Part shown: one piece after another, positions 1 through 9,401 of the stretch | Numbering within the stretch: the first letter of the stretch is position 1 | Layout of the letters: every line of letters begins with the position of its first letter | From: Mycoavidus cysteinexigens | GTDB lineage: Bacteria; Pseudomonadota; Gammaproteobacteria; Burkholderiales; Burkholderiaceae | NCBI RefSeq assembly: GCF_003966915.1 | Contig: NZ_AP018150.1 | Location: forward strand, 2,046,001 to 2,110,000 | Direction: 5' to 3' | DNA: 64,000 bases | Translations under genes and position numbers: made by a program | The notes under the pieces: model-generated | The model's input: the letters and a program-made list of their open reading frames with translations, nothing else | Database searches by the model: none | What the model was told of the DNA's origin: nothing

Positions 1-986
1 AACTGCACCAAATTAGCTTCTCGCAAATCAGCGCCTTCTAAGGTTGCGCCGTAGAAATTGACATTGCTTAAATCCGCCCCTTTAAACTGAGTGTTATTAA
101 ACCAGCCTTGGCTTAAATCTGCCGCTGGGACGCGGATTTTGTTGAAATCGTGCCCACTTAAATCTATGCCCGCTTTAACCAATATAGTTAAGGCATTCGC
201 GGCTATCTTTTGCACCTCTTCGATAGATAAGGTGTTCCCTGCTATTTCTTGCATCCCTTCAGTTTTTGAGCGCTCGACCCAATCGAGTAATATTTGTTCT
301 AATCTAGGGTTTGGTTGAGCGCCTGACGCCGAAATTCGACCACCTTTAATAGGTGTTTTTTCAGAAAATCCCCAGCTGTCTACCCAATTCCATAGCCCTT
401 CTAATCTAGGTTTTGGGTGAATTTCTTGCTTAAAAAAATCCCATATCACGGGACTAGAAATAAGACGGATTAGCTCGAAAAGCTGATGGTCCTCCACGAT
501 TTTATCTAGCTGACCTGAGCCCGCTAATTCTTTTAACCGATTCAAGACATAAGTTTGTAAACGAGAATCTGTTTGGGCCTGAATTTGCCGGTATTTCGGT
601 GGAATTCTCCGCCAAAACAAATTTTCTAATTTGGCCTCAGGCAAAACTGCTGACTGACTGTAAGGGAGCCAGCTAATTAACGCTTCGAAAAAGCCCTTGC
701 TAGCTTCAAGCAATCTTTCTTCAAGCAAGTTTTTCCTACTTTCTACATCTAAATGTTGCATGATGTCTTCCAAGATTTCGAAAGGTAGCGAGTCTAGCCG
801 AGATTCTGGCGAACTTTGCACTCGATGATGAGTTATTATTTTAGGTGGCTTTTCAGAGAAATACGGCCTAGCTTCTAGAGCCAAATTCTCCACTACTTTA
901 TTTTGATTTCCAGCATGGTAGTGAGGCAACAAAAGCATTGAAAATTTGTTAGCCATACGATACGCGCAGTTACTAATGCCTAACAT
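1..986 (-). CDS. F-box-like / pentapeptide-repeat protein (3' end outside window)
   Basis: The gene reads leftwards from an ATG at 986 with a strong Shine-Dalgarno (AAAGGAGG, 993-1000) and stays open through base 1, so about 328 N-terminal residues are visible. Residues ~64-90 (core LPFEILEDIMQHLD) resemble an F-box, the Skp1-binding helix pair of eukaryotic SCF ubiquitin ligases. Residues ~95-255 look helical and are not recognised. From ~260 an IAANALTILVKAGIDL hinge leads into pentapeptide repeats (AADLSQ, GADLSN, GADLRE) that run off the edge. The hinge and repeats are clearly homologous to residues ~705-770 of the NACHT-WD40 protein at 31726-36111, so WD40 repeats may follow outside the window (inference). 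The open frame, start and pentapeptides are seen directly; the F-box call rests on a short motif. A host-directed role is inferred. Confidence 0.72.
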   Translation of the reverse strand, partial: MLGISNCAYRMANKFSMLLLPHYHAGNQNKVVENLALEARPYFSEKPPKIITHHRVQSSPESRLDSLPFEILEDIMQHLDVESRKNLLEERLLEASKGFFEALISWLPYSQSAVLPEAKLENLFWRRIPPKYRQIQAQTDSRLQTYVLNRLKELAGSGQLDKIVEDHQLFELIRLISSPVIWDFFKQEIHPKPRLEGLWNWVDSWGFSEKTPIKGGRISASGAQPNPRLEQILLDWVERSKTEGMQEIAGNTLSIEEVQKIAANALTILVKAGIDLSGHDFNKIRVPAADLSQGWFNNTQFKGADLSNVNFYGATLEGADLREANLVQ

Positions 987-1227
987 CAGCATCCTCCTTT
1001 TAAATTATATTATCGCTATTAGAAATTTTTTATATCGCTCTGACTTAAACAAACCTAGCCGGCTATTTCAGAATTATGTTGGCCGGCCGAGCTAGGTAAA
1101 CCAGAGAGCCTGGATTGTACAGAAATTGGAGATGTGTTGCAGCAGAGGCAACAGTACAAGCGCAGAAGCTAAACCAGCATTTCTTGTCTGAGCACTAGCC
1201 CAGTTATTATCTTTTGAGAAGGCGAGC

Positions 1228-2013
1228 CTATGCCGCCATGCGCCGCCTAAACACCCAATGCAGTTCATCGGATGCTTGGGGTTCGAACCGATACCCTTCG
1301 CTATCAAAATCCTTTAATTGCACCACCTCATCAATCTGATTCAAGACCGCATAACGCGCCATTAAACCTCGCGCGCGTTTGGCGTAAAAGCTAATGATCT
1401 TATAACGCCCATTTTTCCAGTCTTCAAAAATTGGGGTGATTACAGTTGCCTTGAGCAGCTTAGGTTTAATAGATTTAAAGTATTCCGCCGATGCAAGGTT
1501 GAGCAAAATGGGGGAAGCGCTCTGTAGCGTATGGCCTAACTCGGCATTCAGCGCTTGGGTGATTCTCTCGCCCCAAAAAGCATATAGATCTTTGCCATGA
1601 GAATTGGGCAAACGAATCCCCATTTCAAGCCGATATGGCTGCATCAAATCCAATGGCCGCAATACGCCATATAAGCCCGATAAAATACGTAAATGAGCTT
1701 GCGCCCACAGCAATGCATCTGCTGTAAGCGTTGCTGCGTTAAGTCCAGCATAAACATCGCCATTAAAAGCCAGTATGGCTTGTTTTGACTGGGCCCCGGG
1801 AAATGCCGGCGACCAATCGGCATAACGCTGAAAATTCAAGTGCGCGAGCTCATCCGAAAGACCCATCAAAGTTGCAATCTGTGCCGGAGAGAAAGTCCGC
1901 AGTATGTCAATCAGCTGAGCTGAATCCTGAGCAAAAGCAGGCAGCGTAGCGTACTCAAGTTGAGCCGGGGTTTTGTAATCAAGCGATTTAGCTGGAGAGA
2001 GGATAATGATCAT
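1228..2013 (-). CDS. yaaA: YaaA family peroxide-stress protein (DUF328)
   Basis: A 261-residue protein, close to the ~258 residues of E. coli YaaA. The N-terminus [13 protein letters not shown] and the central FNGDVYAGL and [11 protein letters not shown] stretches are family signatures. In E. coli YaaA limits intracellular free iron during hydrogen peroxide stress and so protects DNA and proteins; the fold binds DNA. It is cytoplasmic, with no signal peptide or membrane segment. The gene stands alone between the F-box-like gene (same strand) and the ankyrin gene (opposite strand). No clear Shine-Dalgarno precedes the ATG, but the conserved N-terminus fixes the start. Family assignment is firm; the role here is by homology. 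Confidence 0.93.
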   Translation of the reverse strand: MIIILSPAKSLDYKTPAQLEYATLPAFAQDSAQLIDILRTFSPAQIATLMGLSDELAHLNFQRYADWSPAFPGAQSKQAILAFNGDVYAGLNAATLTADALLWAQAHLRILSGLYGVLRPLDLMQPYRLEMGIRLPNSHGKDLYAFWGERITQALNAELGHTLQSASPILLNLASAEYFKSIKPKLLKATVITPIFEDWKNGRYKIISFYAKRARGLMARYAVLNQIDEVVQLKDFDSEGYRFEPQASDELHWVFRRRMAA

Positions 2014-2174
2014 CGGATCGATAAAGAAATTTTAGGATTTTTTTGGGAAATAGCGGATTTTGCGCCTGCCCACAAAAAATATAAATGACATAGGCTTCTC
2101 GGCCTTACAGGGCAGAGGTTACTACTTCTTATAGCCTACTGGATCAATTTTAGCCTGAGCAAAGCCAATTAAGG

Positions 2175-2236
2175 TTCGCCTAAGTTGGCTTAGATTCGTT
2201 GATACTGAAACGCTTTAAAACTCGATTCTATACACT
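2175..2236 (+). promoter_or_regulatory. Perfect PIP/hrpII-box promoter of the ankyrin gene
   Basis: Two TTCG tetramers (2175-2178, 2195-2198) lie exactly 16 nt apart, giving TTCGC-N15-TTCGT. After 31 nt comes TACACT (2231-2236), which fits the YANNNT -10 element. This matches the consensus TTCGB-N15-TTCGB-N30-32-YANNNT used by HrpB (Ralstonia) and HrpX (Xanthomonas) to switch on T3SS and effector genes. It ends 29 bp before the ankyrin start. The same architecture precedes the T3SS operon at 53886-53946. The match is seen directly; activation by such a regulator is inferred. Confidence 0.82.
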
Positions 2237-2265
2237 GAATTTAATCTATTCTATCTTAACTTACT

Positions 2266-2853
2266 ATGCCAATTCAGCCTACCCCTGCATCTGGAAACCG
2301 GCATCTCGGTCCAATGCCCCCTGCTTATTCCCATGAAACGCCGCACTCTACGCCGCCGATCAATAATCCTCCAAGGTCTATACGTGCTACGTTACAGCAA
2401 CTGGTAAGCAATGTTAAACAAAAGAAGCTTGACCACAAATTACGTCAAAAAGCTAAAAACCCATATACAAGCCCTCAAAAGATAGCAGATCTAGTATATG
2501 TAGGGGCTGGGGTAAACACCGAATCAAAGAATGGAAACACAGCTTTACATCATGCGAGTTTTTCGGGAAACCCTAGAGTGATTCGATATTTATTGGGACA
2601 GGGAGCAAATGTAACGGCTCGCAATAATTGGAACTGGACACCTTTACACGCAGCGGCAGCCGCCGGAAGGGCGAACGCAATCAATATGCTTTTAGAGGCT
2701 GGCGCCAACCCGACTGCACGGACGAATAGTAAAAATACACCGGAAATGTTAGCTATAAGTAGTGGGCATGTACTGGCTGCCAACGTATTAAGGGGAGACC
2801 TTCCTTCTTATGCACCACAGGATCTGTTACTGAGTTCACCAGACACAGTTTAA
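2266..2853 (+). CDS. Ankyrin-repeat protein, candidate type III effector
   Basis: A 195-residue protein. Residues 1-45 are rich in Pro, Ser and His and probably disordered, as is common for T3SS secretion signals. Ankyrin repeats follow: a degenerate one at ~72-88, two clear ones at ~90-120 (NTALHHASFSGNPRVIRYLL) and ~123-152 (WTPLHAAAAAGRANAINMLL), and a partial one at ~156-178. Ankyrin repeats bind proteins, and in intracellular bacteria they are frequent in secreted effectors. There is no Sec signal or membrane segment. The gene stands alone behind a perfect Hrp-type promoter (2175-2236), with an expected transcript start near 2243 and no evident Shine-Dalgarno before the ATG. The repeats are certain; effector status is inferred from promoter and N-terminus. 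The host target is unknown. Confidence 0.85.
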   Translation: MPIQPTPASGNRHLGPMPPAYSHETPHSTPPINNPPRSIRATLQQLVSNVKQKKLDHKLRQKAKNPYTSPQKIADLVYVGAGVNTESKNGNTALHHASFSGNPRVIRYLLGQGANVTARNNWNWTPLHAAAAAGRANAINMLLEAGANPTARTNSKNTPEMLAISSGHVLAANVLRGDLPSYAPQDLLLSSPDTV

Positions 2854-2937
2854 TGAATACAGCCATGATTAGGCTCGTTATAAAGTTCCTATAAGGTGAT
2901 CAAGCAAAGACTAGCCTACTCCCGAAGCACGATTTTT

Positions 2938-3243
2938 TCAACGTTTCATCAAATAACAAAACACAAATCCGGGAAAAGCCAGCACTAGAAAAAAGCAAAA
3001 GGTCACCGCATAAAATGGCCAGCTTTGCACAAAAACATTCCCGGCTTGCGCTTCCAGCAAAAAGCTCAGCGCGCCTAAAGCAAAATAAAGCAAAATTAAT
3101 TCAAGCAAGCGCCAGCCGATTTGTTTACGACCCTTGGCGAGAACCCACGATAACGGCAACACGCCAAAGAGCCGCTGATTCAAAAATGGCACATTCGCCG
3201 AGAACCAGGCCAACCCTACGATAAACCAACCCGCTATCGGCAT
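2938..3243 (-). CDS. DUF2818 membrane protein at end of nuo operon
   Basis: A 101-residue inner-membrane protein with three likely transmembrane stretches (about residues 3-18, 45-63 and 72-97). Length and the N-terminal GWFIVGLAWFSANVPFLN match DUF2818, a family that in betaproteobacteria typically sits just after nuoN. The ATG at 3243 lies 1 nt beyond the nuoN stop, so translation is probably coupled and the gene belongs to the complex I operon. No catalytic motif is visible and the molecular role is unknown; an accessory or assembly role for complex I is suggested only by position. Confidence 0.85.
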   Translation of the reverse strand: MPIAGWFIVGLAWFSANVPFLNQRLFGVLPLSWVLAKGRKQIGWRLLELILLYFALGALSFLLEAQAGNVFVQSWPFYAVTFCFFLVLAFPGFVFCYLMKR

Positions 3244-3244
3244 T

Positions 3245-4759
3245 TTAAGGAAACAAGGTTTGCTGGAGCGCGCGCGTGCACAGCGACAGCAACGGGCCAG
3301 GCATTAAGCCTAATGCTAATAGTGCGCAACCGTTGACAACCAGCAAAATGCGCGCGCCCGCATAGGCAACCAACGGCGCTTGGTCGACAGGCGCATCAAA
3401 ATACATCAGCTTAACGATGCGTAAATAATAGAAAGCCCCTAGGAGAGAGGAAAGCACCGCCAATATCACCAGCCAAGTCAAACCGGTATTCATCAACGCT
3501 TCAAGCACGGCAAACTTTGCGTAAAACCCTGCTGTGGGAGGAATCCCGGCCAAAGAGAACATCATCACCAACATGACTAATGCAAACAGCGGATGGCGCT
3601 GATTAAGCCCTTTAAATGCATCAATACTGTCTACTTCAAAGTCACGCCGCGCAAGCAGCATCACAATGCCAAAACTGCCCAGCGTGGTCAGTAAATAAAT
3701 GATGCTGTAAAACGTTGCTGAACTATAAGCACCAACAATATTATCTAAGCGGCCGCCCACCACGCCCGACAACAGGCCAAGTAGCACAAAACCCATATTC
3801 GAGATGGCTGAATAAGCCAACATACGTTTGATGCTTTTTTGCGCAATGCCAACTAAGTTACCCACAATCAAGGAAAGCGCGGCCAGGATCACGAGCATCT
3901 GTTGCCAATCGATCGCCAATGGCAGTAGGCCGACCACCAGTAAGCGCAAACCCCAAGCAAAAGCCGCGACCTTCGGCCCGCCCCCGATGAGTAGTGTCAT
4001 CGCCGTAGGTGCGCCATGATAAACGTCGGGGACCCACATGTGAAAAGGTACAGCGCCTAACTTAAAAGCGACCCCTGCCACAATAAAAATTACCCCAAAT
4101 AGCAATACCGTATAGTTAATACGGCCAGAGGCAATCGCGCGGAAGACTTCGTCTAGATCAAGTGAACCGGTTGCGCCATACAGCATCGATATGCCATAGA
4201 GCAAAAAGCCCGAAGCTAATGCGCCCAATACATAATATTTGATGGCGGCTTCTGCGGCCAATTTAGACATCATGCTTGAAGCCGTTGGCTGTTGCACGTC
4301 ATCAGGACGCAGTGCAATCAATGCATAGAGCGACAATGACATCAACTCGAGCCCGAGATAGAGCAGCAGAAAATTGTGCCCTGAGATCATCACCAACTGT
4401 CCAAGCAATGAGAACATTGCCAGCAAATAAAAATCGCCGCGCAAAAGCCCACGTTCCTCAATGTATTTCCTTGAATAAATCAGCGCCACAGCAAACCCTG
4501 CGGTCACGGTCGCTTTCATCAAGTTGGCGAATGGATCGACCACATACATGTTTTCGAAAAAATAATGTGACTGGCCCTGGGCGGCAAACCAAAGATAGCC
4601 CAATGCGCTTAGCAGCGACGCCATTACGGCAATCACATAAGTCGTGCGATTGCCGGCTCGATTTGTCGCGCCAGTGAAAATATCATTAAGCCAAGCAAGG
4701 ATGACTGCCAACAACAACAAGGCATCGGGCAGCAACAGGGTCATATAGGTGTTTTGCAT
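3245..4759 (-). CDS. nuoN: NADH-quinone oxidoreductase subunit N
   Basis: NuoN is an antiporter-like proton-pumping subunit in the membrane arm of complex I. The chosen ATG at 4759 (MQNTYMTLLLPDALL) gives 504 residues; a TTG seven codons upstream is also possible but does not resemble known N-termini. About 14 hydrophobic helices are present. Family features include the LLLYLGLELMSLSLYAL helix, the VAFKLGAVPFHMWVPDVYHGAP segment with its pumping-channel lysine, and SIKRMLAYSAISNMGF. It lies 94 nt after nuoM and is followed at once by the DUF2818 gene, the usual betaproteobacterial arrangement. Confidence 0.97.
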   Translation of the reverse strand: MQNTYMTLLLPDALLLLAVILAWLNDIFTGATNRAGNRTTYVIAVMASLLSALGYLWFAAQGQSHYFFENMYVVDPFANLMKATVTAGFAVALIYSRKYIEERGLLRGDFYLLAMFSLLGQLVMISGHNFLLLYLGLELMSLSLYALIALRPDDVQQPTASSMMSKLAAEAAIKYYVLGALASGFLLYGISMLYGATGSLDLDEVFRAIASGRINYTVLLFGVIFIVAGVAFKLGAVPFHMWVPDVYHGAPTAMTLLIGGGPKVAAFAWGLRLLVVGLLPLAIDWQQMLVILAALSLIVGNLVGIAQKSIKRMLAYSAISNMGFVLLGLLSGVVGGRLDNIVGAYSSATFYSIIYLLTTLGSFGIVMLLARRDFEVDSIDAFKGLNQRHPLFALVMLVMMFSLAGIPPTAGFYAKFAVLEALMNTGLTWLVILAVLSSLLGAFYYLRIVKLMYFDAPVDQAPLVAYAGARILLVVNGCALLALGLMPGPLLSLCTRALQQTLFP

Positions 4760-4853
4760 AATTGGACTGAAATGAAGCAAAGCAGCGCTAGCTTAGCGCA
4801 ATAAAAGCTACGGCAAATCCACCTCAAGCCGAGCGCCGCGGTTTGCGGCGACT

Positions 4854-6347
4854 TTATGAGGGTAGTTTCGATTGCGCCACATGAGACAGCAGGTTAGCGA
4901 CTGAGGTATGCATAACTTCGGTCAGGGGTTTTGGCCAAACGCCTAACGCGAGCACGAATGCCGCCAGTACCAACAAGACTGAAAATTCGCGCCGGTTAAG
5001 ATCTTTGAGCTGGGCGACCTGCTGGTTAGCCACCGCGCCAAACTGTACCTTTTTATACATCCACAACGTATAAGCTGCGCCTAAGATCAAAGTGAGTGCC
5101 GCCAACAAGCCAATCCAGAAATTGAACCGGACCGCGGCTAAAATAACCATCCACTCACCGACAAAACCTGAGGTGCCTGGCAAGCCGCAATTAGCCATTG
5201 AAAATAGCATAGAGAATGCGGCAAATTTGGGCATGACATTGGCTACACCACCATAATCCGCCATCATGCGGGTATGCATGCGGTCATACAATATGCCAAT
5301 GCATAAAAACATTGCGCCAGAGACAAAACCGTGCGAAATCATCTGCACCAGCGCGCCTTCCATGCCCAGCGCATCAAACATGAAAAAGCCTAGCGTCGCA
5401 AAGCCCATATGCGCAATCGATGAATACGCGACAAGTTTTTTCATATCCGTTTGCACCAACGCCACCAGACCGATATAAATCACCGCGATAAGCGACAGAG
5501 TAATCATCGCCGGCGCTAGTAGATGGCTCGCATCCGGCGCAATCGGCAGCGAGAAACGCAAAAAACCATAAGCACCGAGCTTTAGCATGATCGCCGCTAA
5601 CACCACAGAGCCACCCGTCGGTGCTTCAACGTGGGCGTCAGGCAACCAAGTATGCACGGGCCACATCGGCACTTTCACCGCAAAGGCCATAAAAAACCCG
5701 CCAAATAACAAGAGTTGCGGCAGCATCGATAACGGCAACTGTTGCCACGCAATTAGCTCAAAGCTACCCGAACGCGCATATAAATACAGCAGCGCAACCA
5801 ACATTAACAGCGAGCCGAAAAGCGTATAAAGGAAAAATTTGAACGCTGCATAGACCCGATTTGGACCGCCCCAAACGCCGATGATGAGATACATCGGAAT
5901 CAAGGTTGCTTCAAAAAATACGTAAAATAATAGGCCATCTTGGGCGCAAAAAACCCCCACCATCAAGCCAGAGAGAATCAAAAAGGCGGCCAAATATTGC
6001 GCAATATGTCGCGTCACTGAGGTCCAGCTAGCAATCATCACCAATACTGTGATCAAGGCCGTGAGCGGTACAAACCAAAGTGAAATGCCATCAATGCCAA
6101 GATAGTATGAGACATTAAAACGCTCGATCCAATTGACCCTCTCAACAAATTGCAAAGCCGCGGTTTGCGCATTGAAGTACATTATGAGAGGCAAGGTAAC
6201 GACAAAACTCAGGCTCGCACCGAGCAGGGCAAGCCAGCGCACGCATGCAGGTTTGAGGTAAGCGCTACTGATCAAAACCAAAACGCCAAAAGCAAGCGGC
6301 AGGCCAATCGCTAGGCTGAGAAATGGGAAAGACTGAAAAGATTGCAT
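4854..6347 (-). CDS. nuoM: NADH-quinone oxidoreductase subunit M
   Basis: NuoM is the second antiporter-like proton pump of the complex I membrane arm. The ATG at 6347 (MQSFQSFPFLSLAI) has an AAAGAGA Shine-Dalgarno and gives 497 residues; an in-frame start further upstream would overlap nuoL and adds a hydrophilic stretch unlike the family. Signatures are FFEATLIPMYLIIGVWG (with the conserved Glu), AVKVPMWPVHTWLPDAHVEAP (conserved Lys) and MKKLVAYSSIAHMGF. About 13-14 membrane helices are expected. The start lies 22 nt after the nuoL stop in the same operon. Confidence 0.97.
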   Translation of the reverse strand: MQSFQSFPFLSLAIGLPLAFGVLVLISSAYLKPACVRWLALLGASLSFVVTLPLIMYFNAQTAALQFVERVNWIERFNVSYYLGIDGISLWFVPLTALITVLVMIASWTSVTRHIAQYLAAFLILSGLMVGVFCAQDGLLFYVFFEATLIPMYLIIGVWGGPNRVYAAFKFFLYTLFGSLLMLVALLYLYARSGSFELIAWQQLPLSMLPQLLLFGGFFMAFAVKVPMWPVHTWLPDAHVEAPTGGSVVLAAIMLKLGAYGFLRFSLPIAPDASHLLAPAMITLSLIAVIYIGLVALVQTDMKKLVAYSSIAHMGFATLGFFMFDALGMEGALVQMISHGFVSGAMFLCIGILYDRMHTRMMADYGGVANVMPKFAAFSMLFSMANCGLPGTSGFVGEWMVILAAVRFNFWIGLLAALTLILGAAYTLWMYKKVQFGAVANQQVAQLKDLNRREFSVLLVLAAFVLALGVWPKPLTEVMHTSVANLLSHVAQSKLPS

Positions 6348-6369
6348 TTGGATACGGTTCTCTTTCTGC

Positions 6370-8376
6370 TTATTTGCCGCCAATCGTGACAAAGAGCGTA
6401 AGCAGCGCTAACATGCCAACGATCATCGCGAATGCATAGTGATAAATATAACCCGATTGCAAAGAGCGCATGACGCTTGCAAACCAGCCCACGAGACGCG
6501 CGCTGCCATTCACTGCGGCGTCAATAATTTTGCGCTCGCCGGTGCGGGAGAAACCCGCGCCAAGCGCGAGTGCGCCCCGCGCAAACACCGCTTGATTGAG
6601 CTTGTCCAAATAATATTTGTTTTCAAATAGCGTATAAAACCAGCGAAAACGGGCTTTAATCATGCCGGGCAAGGCGGGATAGCGTAGATAACATAACCAT
6701 GCCACCGCCACTCCTGCGCACATGAGCCATACCGGCAGCGTGGTCAAGGCGTGCCGCGCCATCCCAACCCAGCCATGAAACTCAGCGGCCATTGAAGACA
6801 AGGCGAGGTGATTCGCGCCGATATAAATGACGCGCTCAAAGGCGACCCCATGCTTGAAAAAATCACCATAGAGCAGTGGACCAATCGCTAGCGCACCGCT
6901 CAGAACTGAGGGAATAGCAAGCAAAATCAACGGCACGGTGACGACCCAAGGCGATTCATGCGGAGTGTGGGCATGAGCACTATGGCTATGATCGGCTTCA
7001 TGAAAGCGCGGTTTGCCATAAAACACCAAGAAAATCATTCTAAACGAGTATAAAGCAGTGACAAATACACTCGCCACCACAGCGAAATAGGCAAAGCCCG
7101 AGCCGGCAATCGATGAATATTGAACCGCCTCAATAATTGAATCTTTTGAATAAAACCCTGAGAAAAACGGGGTGCCAATTAAGGCTAGCGAGCCAATCAG
7201 CGAAGTCAGCCAAGTAATCGGCATGGCTTTGCGCAAGCCGCCCATATAGCGCATATCTTGCTCGTGATGCATCCCGATAATCACGGAACCTGCCGCAAGA
7301 AATAGCAAAGCCTTAAAAAACGCGTGCGTCATCAGATGAAAAATCGCCACCGGATAAGCCGACACGCCTAAGGCAACCGTCATATAACCCAACTGTGAGA
7401 GCGTTGAATAAGCGACAACGCGCTTGATGTCATTTTGCACCAGGCCCAGCAAACCCATCAGCAAAGTAGTGATGGCGCCGATGATTAAAACAAAAGATAA
7501 GGCGCTGTCAGTCAATTCAAACAGCGGCGACACCCGCGCAACCATAAAGATACCTGCCGTTACCATGGTAGCAGCGTGAATCAGTGCAGAGATTGGGGTT
7601 GGGCCTTCCATTGAATCAGGCAGCCAAACATGCAGCGGAAACTGAGCGGATTTGCCCATTGCGCCAATAAAAAGGCAAATACAAGCAACCGTTAACAGCC
7701 CCCATTGGGTGCCAGGAAAAGTGAGGGCCGCCAAGGTCTCGCGTTGCGCAAACACGTCGCCATAGTTAAGCGATCCGGCATAAGCGAACAGCAGGCCAAT
7801 ACCAAGAATAAAACCAAAATCGCCAACCCGATTCACGAGAAAAGCTTTCATGTTGGCGTAAATAGCGGTTGGTTTGGTGTACCAAAAACCAATCAGCAAA
7901 TACGATACAACGCCGACGGCTTCCCAGCCGAAAAAAAGCTGCAAAAAATTGTTGCTCATAACGAGCATCAGCATCGCGAACGTAAACAGCGAAATATAAG
8001 AGAAAAAACGTTGATAGCCCGGGTCATCGCGCATGTAGCCAATCGTATAGATATGCACCATCAGCGAAACAAAACTGACCACGCACATCATCAGAGCGCT
8101 TAATGAATCAATTAAAAAACCAATCTCAAATTTAAGCGTTCCCAACTGCGTCGGTACGCGCATCCATTCATATACAGTTGCGTTATAGGCGGCTCCGCCC
8201 ATCACCTGATATAAAGTCAAAACCGATAAGCCAAAGGCAAGCGCGACACCCAGTATCGTCGCAGTATGTGCGCCTGCGCGGCCAATGGTTTTGCCAAACA
8301 GCCCGGCGAGCACAGCACCAGCGAGAGGTGCCAGCGGGATTGCAAGCAGCAAATTAGAGTCAAGTGTTGCTGTCAT
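6370..8376 (-). CDS. nuoL: NADH-quinone oxidoreductase subunit L
   Basis: NuoL is the distal antiporter-like subunit of complex I, with the long lateral C-terminal helix that runs along the membrane arm. At 668 residues it is slightly longer than E. coli NuoL. Signatures are FFGWEAVGVVSYLLIGFW (conserved Glu), GKSAQFPLHVWLPDSMEGPTP (conserved Lys) and IKRVVAYSTLSQLGYM. A His-rich cytoplasmic loop (HEADHSHSAHAHTPHES, ~466-482) interrupts the helices, as it often does in proteobacteria. The gene starts 15 nt after the nuoK stop. Confidence 0.97.
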   Translation of the reverse strand: MTATLDSNLLLAIPLAPLAGAVLAGLFGKTIGRAGAHTATILGVALAFGLSVLTLYQVMGGAAYNATVYEWMRVPTQLGTLKFEIGFLIDSLSALMMCVVSFVSLMVHIYTIGYMRDDPGYQRFFSYISLFTFAMLMLVMSNNFLQLFFGWEAVGVVSYLLIGFWYTKPTAIYANMKAFLVNRVGDFGFILGIGLLFAYAGSLNYGDVFAQRETLAALTFPGTQWGLLTVACICLFIGAMGKSAQFPLHVWLPDSMEGPTPISALIHAATMVTAGIFMVARVSPLFELTDSALSFVLIIGAITTLLMGLLGLVQNDIKRVVAYSTLSQLGYMTVALGVSAYPVAIFHLMTHAFFKALLFLAAGSVIIGMHHEQDMRYMGGLRKAMPITWLTSLIGSLALIGTPFFSGFYSKDSIIEAVQYSSIAGSGFAYFAVVASVFVTALYSFRMIFLVFYGKPRFHEADHSHSAHAHTPHESPWVVTVPLILLAIPSVLSGALAIGPLLYGDFFKHGVAFERVIYIGANHLALSSMAAEFHGWVGMARHALTTLPVWLMCAGVAVAWLCYLRYPALPGMIKARFRWFYTLFENKYYLDKLNQAVFARGALALGAGFSRTGERKIIDAAVNGSARLVGWFASVMRSLQSGYIYHYAFAMIVGMLALLTLFVTIGGK

Positions 8377-8391
8377 TATGGAATAACCTAA

Positions 8392-8700
8392 TTAACCTTT
8401 AAGCTGATCGAGATCTTCAACGTTGATCGTATCGGATCTGCGAAACAGGGTAACTAAAATCGCCAGCCCAATTGCTGCTTCAGCGGCGGCTACAGTTAAG
8501 ACAAAAAAGACAAAAACCTGACCATGCGCATCGCCAAGATAGCGTGAGAAAGCCACAAAATTAGTGTTGACCGCGAGTAACATTAATTCAATCGCCATCA
8601 AAATCACAATCAGATTGCGTCGATTCAAAAAAATGCCGACGATGCTAATTGCAAATAGAATCGCTGCAAGGACTAGATAGTGGGCCAGGGTTAGGGTCAT
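8392..8700 (-). CDS. nuoK: NADH-quinone oxidoreductase subunit K
   Basis: This 102-residue, three-helix membrane subunit belongs to the proton path of complex I. The second helix carries [15 protein letters not shown], with the conserved Glu of the family, and the third carries [20 protein letters not shown] with the second buried Glu. Length matches the usual 100-102 residues. It lies 17 nt after nuoJ. All the expected features are seen and nothing is unusual. Confidence 0.97.
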   Translation of the reverse strand: MTLTLAHYLVLAAILFAISIVGIFLNRRNLIVILMAIELMLLAVNTNFVAFSRYLGDAHGQVFVFFVLTVAAAEAAIGLAILVTLFRRSDTINVEDLDQLKG

Positions 8701-8717
8701 TTTTATTCCTTCTGCAT

Positions 8718-9389
8718 TCAGCTTGTGCTTTTGCCACGAGCTGGGTCAGTCGATCCAACTGGATTGGCGGCGCTCTCCACGCTTGCTTCAGAGCGCATTT
8801 TAACGATCCGTACCCGGTCTTCGCGACGCACGCGAATTTGCTTGGCCGAGTCAGTCCGTTTACGATCTTTGCCATGATGTAGCGTTAGCGCAACCGCCGC
8901 AATCATTGCCACCAGCAATAAGAGCCCGGCAATTTCAAACGCAAAAATGTAATCGGTATAAATTAATTTGCCTAGTGCATGCGTGTTTGAAACTGTCTCG
9001 CCATTCGCCTGGACTTGTAAATGATTCGCTGGGGCAGTCGCTCCACCATACCCGCGCCATAGGATTAAGGCGATCTCCGTAATCATTAAACCGCCAATAA
9101 TCATTGAGGTTGGCACAAAACGCTTGAAGTCGCGCCGCAGTTTCCCTAAGTCAAGATCGAGCATCATCACAACAAAGAGAAATAGCACCATCACTGCGCC
9201 GACATAAACTAGCACGAGTAGAATCGCCAAAAACTCAGCGTGCAAAAGGAGCCAAAGCGCCGCCGCGTTAAAAAAAGCCAAGACTAAAAAAAGCGCGGAT
9301 TGCACCGGATCAGACGCTGTAATGATGCGCAACGCGGATACGACGAGGATCGACGCAAAAATGTAAAACAGTATAGTTGTGAATTCCAT
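8718..9389 (-). CDS. nuoJ: NADH-quinone oxidoreductase subunit J
   Basis: NuoJ is a five-helix membrane-arm subunit of complex I (223 residues). The helix [20 protein letters not shown] carries the family's conserved Tyr/Gly region. After the last helix (to ~170) comes a basic tail ([20 protein letters not shown]) as in Burkholderia NuoJ, then a short low-complexity end rich in Ser, Ala and Pro. The gene follows nuoI by 12 nt. The core assignment is firm; the tail has no known function. Confidence 0.96.
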   Translation of the reverse strand: MEFTTILFYIFASILVVSALRIITASDPVQSALFLVLAFFNAAALWLLLHAEFLAILLVLVYVGAVMVLFLFVVMMLDLDLGKLRRDFKRFVPTSMIIGGLMITEIALILWRGYGGATAPANHLQVQANGETVSNTHALGKLIYTDYIFAFEIAGLLLLVAMIAAVALTLHHGKDRKRTDSAKQIRVRREDRVRIVKMRSEASVESAANPVGSTDPARGKSTS

Positions 9390-9401
9390 TTAGTCTCTCA
9401 A

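Noticed and set aside
1092..1307. Small minus-strand ORF overlapping the yaaA 3' end
   Set aside because: Overlaps yaaA in another frame, no ribosome site, no family; 987-1227 otherwise shows only an imperfect CCTAG/CTAGG inverted repeat.
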